This document shows, piece after piece, positions 15,718-23,781 of a DNA stretch of 26,460 bases. The stretch is from the NCBI GenBank assembly GCA_000482145.1, contig AUXH01000238.1, positions 1 through 26,460 of the forward strand, written 5' to 3'. Positions within the stretch are counted from its first letter, which is position 1, and each line of letters begins with the position of its first letter. This DNA comes from Strigomonas culicis (taxonomy: Eukaryota; Euglenozoa; Kinetoplastea; Trypanosomatida; Trypanosomatidae). The position numbers were made by a program, and so were the translations under genes. Below the pieces are notes generated by a model. It saw nothing but the letters and a program-made list of their open reading frames with translations. It ran no database searches and was not told the DNA's origin.

Positions 15718-16872
15718 CTACTGTGCTGCTTGCGTCGGTGCCGGCTGCATCCAGTTGAGGATTTTCTGTATCTTCGTTTGTACCTCGACCACGCGCTCTA
15801 CCTTATCGGCGAGCTTCTTGTTGGTCACGAAGGCGGCAATGCTGGCCTCGTTCACAATATCCTCTAGATACAGCATGAAGATGAGGAGGGCTAGCTTGTC
15901 GGTATCCTCCTTGTAGTAATCCTGGCAGATCTTGGCGCACTCAAAGAGGAAGTAACGTTGGATCTTCGCGTTCGTCTTCTCGTACTCCGCGCGCACGCGG
16001 TCGCCAATCACCTCGCCGGCGACCTGCGGCGGGCGCACGCTGGTGATCATGCGCAGTACGTCTGCGTGGCGGCGCACCTCCTGGAAGAAGTTCTCCTTCG
16101 TCGCGTACTCCTTGATGGCACCGATGAGGATGAGGGGGATGTTCTCATCGTTCATCCCGGCCTCGTTCTTGAGGTCGATGATGAAGCTGTGAAGCTTCTC
16201 TGTGTTGTAGTCGCCCTTGGCCATGAAGGCGGCGGTCACCTTGCGGGGGTCCGTCTTGGACGTCTCCAGGTCAGACTTTTTCGCCACCTTCTCGCGCTTC
16301 TTCTTCGCGGCGCCCTCCACCGGGACGACCTCCACCTCCGCCGCCGGCTGCTCGACGGCATCCTCCTTCTTCGCCTGCGCCGCGTGCTTGGCGACGGTGG
16401 CCTCCTCCGGGTGCTTCTCGTAGTACTGCCGGAAGAAGGTGAAGGTGCGGTCGTGCTCGTCGAAGTTGGATTCCTGGCCGCAGGCGCCGCACTGCATCGT
16501 GAACTTCACGCCCTTCTTCGCCTGCTCCATCTTCACGGCCGTTTCCGGGTTGCGGCACTTGGGGCACAGCACGTACTTGGTGATGAAGTTGTACAGCTCC
16601 TGCGTCAGCCGCTCCTCGTCGTGGGTGCCCATGATGAGGAACTTGTCGTCCTTCTCGGACACGTTACGCGCGGCGCCGAGGGAGGTCTGGAAGAACTTCA
16701 TGAGGATCTTCTCCGGGCGGTTGATGGCAAGACAGATGTCGCGGATGTTCGGGAAAACCGTTTTGACACCGTTACCCCTACCTTCGCCCTTGATGATCAT
16801 GGCCGGCATCATGTATCGGTAGTGGGCGTCGTTCGCCTTGGTGGGGTCTATAGGCAGCATAGGGGACGTCAT
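15718..16872 (-). CDS. EIF5: Eukaryotic translation initiation factor 5 (eIF5)
   Basis: 384-residue ORF, ATG at 16872, TAG at 15720-15718. eIF5 is the GTPase-activating protein for eIF2 in the cytosolic preinitiation complex. The N-terminal domain (about 15-145) begins HYRYMMPAMIIKGEGRGNG. Its Arg19 aligns with the catalytic arginine finger (Arg15 in human and yeast). A four-Cys zinc site follows, with C103 and C106 (CPKC) and C128 and C131 (CGAC). A charged Lys/Glu/Val linker (about 155-210) leads to the C-terminal W2/HEAT domain (about 215-384). This ends with the two aromatic/acidic boxes of the family, near LYLEDIVNEASIAAF and IQKILNWMQ, which bind eIF2-beta and eIF3. Length is close to the usual 400-430 residues. 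Nothing is missing. Confidence 0.95.
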   Translation of the reverse strand: MTSPMLPIDPTKANDAHYRYMMPAMIIKGEGRGNGVKTVFPNIRDICLAINRPEKILMKFFQTSLGAARNVSEKDDKFLIMGTHDEERLTQELYNFITKYVLCPKCRNPETAVKMEQAKKGVKFTMQCGACGQESNFDEHDRTFTFFRQYYEKHPEEATVAKHAAQAKKEDAVEQPAAEVEVVPVEGAAKKKREKVAKKSDLETSKTDPRKVTAAFMAKGDYNTEKLHSFIIDLKNEAGMNDENIPLILIGAIKEYATKENFFQEVRRHADVLRMITSVRPPQVAGEVIGDRVRAEYEKTNAKIQRYFLFECAKICQDYYKEDTDKLALLIFMLYLEDIVNEASIAAFVTNKKLADKVERVVEVQTKIQKILNWMQPAPTQAAQ

Positions 16873-17246
16873 CTTTGCGAGGGTGTTGCTTAGTCTGTTT
16901 TTTTTTTCTTTTATAGGCTTACTTACTTACTATTGTTAGTTTTTTTTTTTTTTGTTATGCGCGTATTTTTCTTATCCCAAAAGAAGAAAGAATCAGCGAA
17001 AAAAAAAGAACAAACGAGAGAAGGGGAGAGAAGTTGTATATCATATGAGCTTTGTGTTCTTCCCTACTTTTTTTTTTTCTGCAAGGTTGCCATCATTAAC
17101 CACGGTGTATACATCTAGAGCACACAGAAACATCTAGAAAAGGGATATGCACATCGCAATGAAAGAAAGCAAGCGAGCCATTCATAATGACAAAAAAAAA
17201 ACAATGAGGCCAACAGCAATACCTACATAAAACAAACCACGTCGCA
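16873..17246. other. Intergenic spacer between the AAA ATPase and eIF5
   Basis: 374-bp AT-rich spacer with T-runs at 16901-16908 and 16941-16953, an A-run at 17191-17199, and the eIF5 acceptor. I see no gene. Confidence 0.6.
16971..17033 (-). promoter_or_regulatory. Predicted trans-splice acceptor for eIF5
   Basis: On the minus strand a long C/T-rich tract (17033-16978) is followed by AG at 16972-16971, giving a 5' UTR of about 98 nt. Confidence 0.5.
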
Positions 17247-19682
17247 TCAGAAGACCTCGCGTTCCTGGGAGAGCGCGACCATCTCGATGAGCTCCTCCAC
17301 CGTTTCGCTTGCGGCGCACCACGACTCACACAGAGACGGGTTCACGCGGTCGCCCTTTGTCTCCCGCACCAGGGCCTCGAGCCGCGCGGCCTGCGCGACG
17401 GTCAGCGCCTCGGGGAAGTAGTGGGCGACCATCTCGACCGTCATGGCGGCGTCCATCGGCCCCATCTCGAGCACGAGGTCTAGCACGCCCGGCCGCACCA
17501 GCGTCGGGTGCAGCCGGTCCACGTGGTTGGTGGTCAGCAGCACGACGCGGCGCGCCGGCGCAGTGGGGCCCTGCAGCACCGCTGTGATGCTCGCCGCCGT
17601 GAGTGCGTCGCCCCCCGCCGGGCCGCCCGCCGCGGCGCCGGCCGTGGTGACGCCGGCGCTGCCGCCGACCGCATCCACGTCTTCCAACACGTAGACGGCC
17701 TCCTCCGGCCGCAGGGCGCAGAGGCCCGGCAGCGTGGTGTAGTCCCGGTACTCCGGCTCCTCATCCCAGTAGGTGCAGACGCGCCGCCGCTCGTGCGGCA
17801 GCCGCAGCGTCACGGTGTGCGTCCAGTCCAGCAGCGCGGTGCGGGTGCGCAGGTGGGCGAGCGGCAGGCTGACGACGTGCCGCTGGAGGTAGTGCGCGAC
17901 CGCCTTTACGAGAGAGGTCTTGCCGGTGCCGGGGCCGCCGTGCAGCAGCAGGGTGAGGCTGTGCCGCGCGCCGGGGACCGCGTACTTGCCCGTCTTGGTC
18001 GCGAACGCGCGCAGCTGCTGCAGCAGCGCGGCCTTCTGCCGGAAGAAGAGCGACGTGAAGGTCTTGCCGCCCGCCGCGATGGCGAAGCGGTTTGCACTGA
18101 GGTAGCCGTTGCGGATGGGGTTCCCGTCGAAGTCCCAGTCAACAATACCCGTCGTGTGCTTGCGCTCCCGCAGCTCCGACGCGGAGGGCAGGATGAAGTA
18201 GCGCGGCGGCTGCCGCGCCCCGTCGCCGCCGGCCGCCGCCGCGACGAGCGGCGACGCGTCTTGACACTGGCGCTCCGCATGTAGGGCGGAGTGCACGTAC
18301 AGCTGGCGCCGCGCGGCGGCGGGAGATGGCTGCACCGCCGGCGCGGCCCCCTCCTGGCGCGCCGCCGCCCGCGTGGCGCGGCGGTGCGCGATCCGGTACC
18401 AGGCAATCGCACGCGCGATGAGGAAGTCGATGCGGGAGCGGCCGTCCGTGACGTGCACCGGCGCGTCCCGCATCGCCTGCCACCGCGGGTCCGTCTCCAG
18501 CGTCGCGATCGTCACCGCAGCGCCGGTGGTGCGGTGGTACCGGTGCACGTAGTGGTGGAGGCGGCAGAGCCGCGCCGCGACGGCGCGCCGCTCGCGGCGC
18601 AGGAGGCTGAGCCCCGGCCGCGGCTGGTAGCTCGTGAAGACAAACTGTTCGCCATGCACGCGGGTCATGCACGCGGGCAGCGCCGCGGGGCCGCCGCCGT
18701 CGTTCTCCTCCTCACTGTCGGTGCCGGAGTCGCTTGTGCCGGAGTCGAAGGGCTGCCGCCGCCGCAGCTCTGCGTCACCCTCGTCGTCCACCTCACAAAA
18801 GGTGTTCGCACGCTTGAGCTGGCGCGCCATGGTGTAAAAGATGTAGTCGTGTAGCCGCTTGCGGCCCGCCGGCGTCCGGAGCTCGGCCTCGTCGCGGGCG
18901 ATGCGGCGCTGCGTCTCCCGCGCGCGATCGTAGTGGCCGGCGCGCTCCTCGCGGGCCTCCGCCCGCGCCTCGCGCCGGCGCTCCTTCGCCGCGCGGGCCT
19001 CCTCGTGCTTCGCGGGGAGGGTTTGGAAGGCGCGCACCTCCACGAAGAGCCCCGGCTCGAGCTCGACCTGTCGGTCCAGCGGAAGCACCGTCTGCACGGC
19101 GTAGTCGTCCAGCGACACGCCGGTCGCCGCCTGCATCGCGGCGGCGCGCGCGCGCAGGGCGGCGGCCGACAGCGCGGCGCCCGCCGCGGCGAGGCCCGCG
19201 CCGTCGAGCGCGGTAGTTGTGTAGTCGTAGTAGCTGAAGCCAACGGCGTCTGGCGCGGGCAGCAGCACCACGTCGCCGTCGGCGGTCGCTACGATAGGCG
19301 GCGTGCCGCGGACCGGGTTGAGGTTGCGCTGCCGCTGCGCCGCCGGCGGCAGGCCGTAGAAGCGTGCGGCCTCCTGGAGAACGTGGTGCACGTAGGCCTT
19401 CAGCACAAAGACCATCGCGTCCTCCACCGTCTCGCAGGAGCTCTCGCCGTCCATCTCATCCTCCGGGTCAGGCTCGGTCGCGAAGGTGAGCGCGACCGCC
19501 TCGCGGTCGAGGCAGAGCGTCAGCGCCGCCTGGTACACCATGTTCGGCCACGTGTGCGCGAAGAAGGTGATGAAGTGGTACGCCAGGTACGGCACCGCGG
19601 CCGCGAGCAGCAGCGTCACGAGCGGGTTGTCGTAGTGCTCCGCGTAGAGGCCGCTCGCGTAGTCGTGCAAGGCGGCGGCCAT
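17247..19682 (-). CDS. BCS1-like AAA ATPase with N-terminal membrane anchor, unusually long
   Basis: 811 residues from an ATG at 19682 to a TGA at 17249-17247. The frame is open further up to an ATG at 19859, but that stretch lies upstream of the predicted splice acceptor at 19721, so I choose 19682. A hydrophobic helix (about 19-42) near the N-terminus matches the single inner-membrane anchor of BCS1. The AAA core has Walker A GGPGTGKT (582-589), Walker B YVLEDVD (664-670) and the BCS1-type sensor/second-region stretch TTNHVDRLHPTLVRPG (717-732). BCS1 inserts the Rieske protein into complex III of mitochondria; a comparable inner-membrane role is inferred. Oddities: the protein is about twice the length of yeast or human BCS1. 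A charged middle part (about 230-450) has an Arg/Glu/Ala-rich helix and an acidic Ser/Asp insert. The usual RPGR reads RPGV, losing one conserved Arg. Confidence 0.82.
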   Translation of the reverse strand: MAAALHDYASGLYAEHYDNPLVTLLLAAAVPYLAYHFITFFAHTWPNMVYQAALTLCLDREAVALTFATEPDPEDEMDGESSCETVEDAMVFVLKAYVHHVLQEAARFYGLPPAAQRQRNLNPVRGTPPIVATADGDVVLLPAPDAVGFSYYDYTTTALDGAGLAAAGAALSAAALRARAAAMQAATGVSLDDYAVQTVLPLDRQVELEPGLFVEVRAFQTLPAKHEEARAAKERRREARAEAREERAGHYDRARETQRRIARDEAELRTPAGRKRLHDYIFYTMARQLKRANTFCEVDDEGDAELRRRQPFDSGTSDSGTDSEEENDGGGPAALPACMTRVHGEQFVFTSYQPRPGLSLLRRERRAVAARLCRLHHYVHRYHRTTGAAVTIATLETDPRWQAMRDAPVHVTDGRSRIDFLIARAIAWYRIAHRRATRAAARQEGAAPAVQPSPAAARRQLYVHSALHAERQCQDASPLVAAAAGGDGARQPPRYFILPSASELRERKHTTGIVDWDFDGNPIRNGYLSANRFAIAAGGKTFTSLFFRQKAALLQQLRAFATKTGKYAVPGARHSLTLLLHGGPGTGKTSLVKAVAHYLQRHVVSLPLAHLRTRTALLDWTHTVTLRLPHERRRVCTYWDEEPEYRDYTTLPGLCALRPEEAVYVLEDVDAVGGSAGVTTAGAAAGGPAGGDALTAASITAVLQGPTAPARRVVLLTTNHVDRLHPTLVRPGVLDLVLEMGPMDAAMTVEMVAHYFPEALTVAQAARLEALVRETKGDRVNPSLCESWCAASETVEELIEMVALSQEREVF

Positions 19683-19987
19683 GGGGGGTAAAGGGGAAGG
19701 GGGGGGGGTGACTGACAAAGCTATGCACGCGCAACAGGAACAAGAGGAGGGAGGGGAAAAACAAAAGAGAATTTGGACCAACAACACAAAAATACCATGT
19801 GCCTGTAAATAGACCACTACATATGGATGAGGGCACAGAGGGAGAAACGTGTTCACCATTCCCTCTTTAATGGTTCTGCTTTAGTATTAATCATCGTAGC
19901 GAAGAGATGGCAACCATGAAACCCTTTCGTCGTCTCGGGTCCGCCATTCTTTTATTATTCAAATATGCTGTTACGGTTCGTGCGTCT
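19683..19987. other. Intergenic spacer between DHS and the AAA ATPase
   Basis: 305-bp spacer with a G-rich run on the plus strand (19683-19709), the acceptor above, and a mixed-composition 3' UTR of DHS. I see no gene. Confidence 0.6.
19721..19775 (-). promoter_or_regulatory. Predicted trans-splice acceptor for the AAA ATPase
   Basis: On the minus strand a C/T-rich tract (19775-19731) is followed by its first AG at 19722-19721, giving a 38-nt leader that ends in C-runs before the ATG at 19682. This decides against the upstream in-frame ATG at 19859. Confidence 0.55.
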
Positions 19988-21388
19988 TTAGCTGCCGGGC
20001 GGCGGGGCCGCCGCCCCCCGCGCCCGCACGGCAGGCACGAACACCTCTGCGACAAGCAGCGGGAGCACGAGGCTCACCTCCGACTGTACCTTCACGTAGT
20101 CGCCGTCGACGCGCACCTTTCCCCACGACAGTGCCTCCTCGGGCTTTGCGCCGCCGTCGCTGCCGTCGAACTCCATGCCGTTGTTGATGAAGATGGAGAG
20201 GTCAGCACCGTTACGCATGAGGTTCGCGTTGCAGAGGTGATGCTTGACGCTGCCGCCGCCGCAGATGAGCATGGCGGTGCTGCGGCTGCGCATCGCCATC
20301 TTGTTCAGCGCGTGGATGTCGCGCACAAGGTCCAGCTGCAGCCCCGGCGTCGCGTGCGGCAGCAGGTACGCCATGATGTCACCGTCCGCAAACGAGGGCG
20401 AGAAGAGGGGCACGCCCTGCACCGCGGCCCAGTACACGGCGGTCGTCTCGGCGGCCTGCCGCGCGCGGGCGGCCGCGTCCGCCGGCGCGAGCGCGGCCAC
20501 CTGCACAAGCACCTCCGCGAGCAGACCGCGGAGCCACACGCCGGCCAGCAGCCACACCTCACTCGGTGACGTGGCCCACGGACACTCCGTGTAGTCCACG
20601 CGCTGCGGTGCCTGTTGCTGCTGCTGCTGCTGCTGCTGCTGGAGGTAGGCGGTGCGCCGCGCCTCCTGCTGCACAAGGAGCCGCTCCACCAGCCGCTCCA
20701 TGAGCGCGTCGAAGAGCGGCGGGTGGCGGTCGTACCGTACGTTGCCGAAGCGGCCGGCGCCGCCGGGCGACCAGCCGGCCGCGTCCTCGCTGCTGTAGCG
20801 GCCGACGCGGTAGCCGCCGGCGCCGTCCAGCTCGCCCTGCAGCGCCGCGCAGGCCTGCCTCAGGTCGTGCTCGATGCCGCCACCGCTCACCACGACGGCA
20901 CCGACAAAACTGGCATGTGCCGGCGGCGCCGCCGCGGCGGCGGCGTCGCGCGCCTCCAACGTGGGCGCCGGCCACAGCTGCAGCAGTCGCTCGCGCTCCG
21001 CCTCCGGCGCGGGGCGCGCGGCGACGCCCTCACGCAGCAGGTACCGCAGCGCGTCGCGGCACCCGGTGCCGAGCAGGTTCGCGGCCATGCCCACGAAGAG
21101 CAACGGCCGCACCAGCCGCTGCTCTTCGTCGCCCGCCGCGTCCTCCGGCGGCACCTCCACGAAGGCCCCGTCGCGGATGACGAAAACTTTACTGGGGGCG
21201 CGCGGCCGCAGCATCGCGCGGCCAACCTCCACCGCCCGCGCCAAGTGGGACGCCTGGAAGCCCAGCGCGCCGTAGCCACCGACGATGGCCGCCAGCGGTG
21301 CGGTCGGCGGCACGCCGCGGATCACTACCGGCGACGCCACCGTCGCGGCCGAGTGCACCAGCACAGCCGCCTGCGCGAGGCTCGCCAT
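19988..21388 (-). CDS. DHS: Deoxyhypusine synthase, DHSc-type subunit
   Basis: 466 residues, ATG at 21388, TAA at 19990-19988. DHS transfers the aminobutyl group of spermidine to one lysine of eIF5A using NAD, the first step of hypusine formation in the cytosol. Family marks are NLLGTGCRDALRYL (104-117), VVSGGGIEHDL (166-176), VPLFSPSFADGDIM (326-339), GGGSVKHHLCNANLMRNGAD (377-396) and EFDGSDGGAKPEEALSWGK (406-424). The catalytic lysine (human K329, in SWGK) is K424. Several positions known from human DHS differ: E137 is His174, S317 is Gly412, S105 and S109 are Ala103 and Gly107, and the DGSLGD loop is two residues shorter. Trypanosomatid DHS is known to work as a DHSc/DHSp heterotetramer with complementary defects; this pattern, the retained lysine, the length and the gene neighbours fit DHSc. 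The partner is not in the window. An Ala-rich insert (about 148-157) and a ten-Gln tract (250-259) are likely surface loops. Confidence 0.9.
   Translation of the reverse strand: MASLAQAAVLVHSAATVASPVVIRGVPPTAPLAAIVGGYGALGFQASHLARAVEVGRAMLRPRAPSKVFVIRDGAFVEVPPEDAAGDEEQRLVRPLLFVGMAANLLGTGCRDALRYLLREGVAARPAPEAERERLLQLWPAPTLEARDAAAAAAPPAHASFVGAVVVSGGGIEHDLRQACAALQGELDGAGGYRVGRYSSEDAAGWSPGGAGRFGNVRYDRHPPLFDALMERLVERLLVQQEARRTAYLQQQQQQQQQQAPQRVDYTECPWATSPSEVWLLAGVWLRGLLAEVLVQVAALAPADAAARARQAAETTAVYWAAVQGVPLFSPSFADGDIMAYLLPHATPGLQLDLVRDIHALNKMAMRSRSTAMLICGGGSVKHHLCNANLMRNGADLSIFINNGMEFDGSDGGAKPEEALSWGKVRVDGDYVKVQSEVSLVLPLLVAEVFVPAVRARGAAAPPPGS
20612..20641 (-). repeat. CAG/CAA trinucleotide repeat encoding ten Gln in DHS
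   Basis: Ten consecutive Gln codons, nine CAG and one CAA, lie in frame in the DHS gene. The CAA interruption is near the 3' end of the tract. Such repeats can vary in length between strains. Confidence 0.95.
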
Positions 21389-21433
21389 CACCCTCTGCCT
21401 ATCTGGAAGTATATGTAAATGCGTGCTGGTAGG

Positions 21434-21471
21434 CTGAACAGTAACAGAGGAAGAGAGAGAGAGAGAGAGAG
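21434..21471 (-). promoter_or_regulatory. Predicted trans-splice acceptor for DHS with (CT)n tract
   Basis: On the minus strand a CT dinucleotide repeat (21471-21447) is followed by its first AG at 21435-21434, giving a leader of about 45 nt. COG6 uses the same kind of dinucleotide tract. Confidence 0.55.
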
Positions 21472-21640
21472 TCGAGCAGCAGTGTTTCGTCTTTCCCTTC
21501 TAACTTTCATTATTATTATTTTTATTATGTGGCGACACAGCGGACACAAGAGGATACTGGATGATGCGGCAAGGGCATCATGGGGAGCTTTTGTGGAGAT
21601 ATATTAAATAAAGAAGTAAGCACACATACATATACAATAC

Positions 21641-21664
21641 ATATATATATATATATATATATAT
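21641..21664. repeat. (AT)12 microsatellite
   Basis: Twelve AT repeats in the spacer upstream of the DHS acceptor. Confidence 0.9.
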
Positions 21665-23177
21665 GTATGCATGTGGGTATCAATTCTGTCTTTATTTTTT
21701 TTTTTTTGAATTCAAATGCAAAGAAAATGACAAATGCTCATGGAAAAAAAAGACAAAAATGAAAAAAAAACGAAAATGGAACAATTATATAAAAGAAAAA
21801 CAGTTTTACTTCTTCAAATAGGAACGTACAGCATATCCATATTATCAACAGTTTTTCTTTTGTTATTATTATTATTACTATTATTATTGTTATTATATAA
21901 ATATATGTATACATGTATATTTAGTCTTACATGGCAGACAAAATATATATAAGTGAAACAATACTAAAAAATGTGGAGTAATAATAACAAACAAGCAAAC
22001 AAAAAGGAGAGTCAAAGAAAAGAAAAGAACTGATTCTTTAAATTTTGATGTAAAAAAAATATATGTTTTTCCTTTTTTTTCTATTCCGTTGAAACTGTGT
22101 AGGTCTATATAGAATTATTTTTTTAAAAAAACAATAATCATAATAACAGTAATAGTGATACTAATAAATACATACATATATATCTATACTTTAACGTGTG
22201 CATACATTCATATATGTATATGCTCTGTATATGTCCTTTTTATATCATTAGTGATTAATTATTTTTTTAATTTTTTTGAGTGAATGCACAGTGTGCGATG
22301 AAAGAGTATGAAGAAAATCACTGCAACGACAAGAGGCTCCGCATAGTTAATTACAACAATAACACAACAAACAAACCAAATGAAAAAAGCAAGGAAAAAC
22401 AATAATAATAAGAAAGGGAAAAAAGAAAAATACAATTGATTTTAAATAATAACAACAGGAACAAACAAAAAATGTTGTTTTTATTATTTAATACGGAGAC
22501 GGAGCTATCAAAGATCCTCTCAAAAAAAAAAAAAGAAATGAGGAGAGATTCGAGTTTTTTTTTTAATAATAAAAGTTACAAAAACAAATGGTACATGTAT
22601 ACAGATGTATAGATCTTAGAGGACAGTGTTTATTTGATACTCTCTACAATGATGTTTCGATTAGGAAGGAGGTGTTTGCGATTATTGTTATCTTTATTAT
22701 TATTCTTTTTTTTTGTATTATTTATTTCTAATGAGAGGTACAGAGTATATCAAAACAGTAAAAACAAACAAACAAACAATACAGACGCACATACACACAC
22801 ACAAGCACACACCCAATCAACACCCCCCACTAATGAAAAATCAAAGAAAGACAAATCGACAAACAAACACAGAGTGTTCATGTGGTACTTAGGGGCTTAT
22901 CATATCCTCTGTTCATACGTTTATATGGGTCATTAAAAAAAAAAGAACGCGAAAAAGGAAGTGATGAAAGGAATTTATATATACGTTTTCTCTTCCTTTT
23001 TCTTCTTAATTACTGGTTCTCTCTTTTATTCTTTTTTTCTTCTCTTCTCTTACTTTTCTTTTCCTGCTTGTTTCGATACTTTCCTTTCTGTTTGTTTGGA
23101 CAAAGGGGTTTCCTTTACCATTTTCTAGATCTACATATATACATAAATATGTGTATATGTCCCTATTGCATTATAGA

Positions 23178-23290
23178 GCTCTACCTTCGGTAGACACACT
23201 CGTGGATGAAGAGTGAAGGCGTGTCATGGTAGTACGGACGCGGGGGTCACTTTTATTTCCTTGAGAACCTCATTCTGTTCCACGAGAAAA
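23178..23290. other. GC-rich patch with inverted repeats, possible structured RNA
   Basis: In very AT-rich surroundings, this patch has a perfect 6-bp hairpin with a 3-nt loop (23180-23194). Beside it is an 8-bp inverted repeat, CTCGTGGA at 23199-23206 and TCCACGAG at 23279-23286, that could close an 88-nt stem. On the plus strand AGA overlaps the end of the closing arm, loosely recalling the AGA box of single-hairpin trypanosomatid H/ACA RNAs. It has no tRNA T-arm. It may equally be a 3' UTR element of the START gene. Confidence 0.2.
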
Positions 23291-23781
23291 AACAAAGCAA
23301 AAAAAAATAAAAAAACACAGATAAGAAGAATCAAAATTTAAATAAAAAAGTAATAATTAACAAAAAAAACAAAGCAAAAGAGAAGAAATATAGAAAAAAA
23401 AATCCGACGAAAGTTTCACTTTACAACAACGAAATAATAAAAAAAAAAGAAAGAAAGAAAGTAAGCATTTTACAAGGAATATCAGTGTAAAAAAGAGTTA
23501 TACATCAAAAACAAAAATGAGTATATACTTTCTTTCGTTTTCAAAATTCACTACCTCTTTGCTTTATGTTCCCTCTCACCTTCACAATGACAGAGGAGTT
23601 GGGCTGGAGTGATAAGGACATGCATCATTTAGTACAATGCTTTTTTTTTCTTACTGTTAGGAGCACACATTCCTTGTCATCCGTCAATAATTTTTTTTTC
23701 CTTTTAAAGGTTTACCTCCCTCCCCTTCGCAAACATGATTTGTGAACGTGTGTATACATACTTCTTTCTTATTCGTATTAC

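Larger units (their letters stand above)
21389..23781. other. Long AT-rich spacer between the START protein and DHS
   Basis: At 2.4 kb this is the longest spacer in the window. It holds the DHS acceptor, an (AT)12 run, ATT/ATA repeats (21855-21897), many A- and T-runs and a CA-rich stretch (22785-22815). No minus-strand ORF of 60 codons or more is present. Plus-strand ORFs here are Lys/Asn/Phe/Leu-rich and look like chance reading of AT-rich DNA. One GC-rich patch with inverted repeats (about 23177-23290) stands out and is described separately. A long 3' UTR of the START gene is the simplest explanation for much of the rest. Confidence 0.6.

Noticed and set aside
19683..19859. N-terminal extension of the AAA ATPase to the ATG at 19859
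   Set aside because: The sequence is Cys/Pro/Phe-rich translation of a pyrimidine tract and lies across the predicted splice acceptor at 19721.
22963..22969. GTGATGA match to a C box of a C/D snoRNA
   Set aside because: I found no D box (CTGA) at a suitable distance and no terminal stem.
22634..23193. Two plus-strand ORFs of about 100 codons in the long spacer
   Set aside because: They are Phe/Leu/Lys/Thr-rich with A/T-ending codons, on the strand opposite to every gene, and overlap simple repeats.
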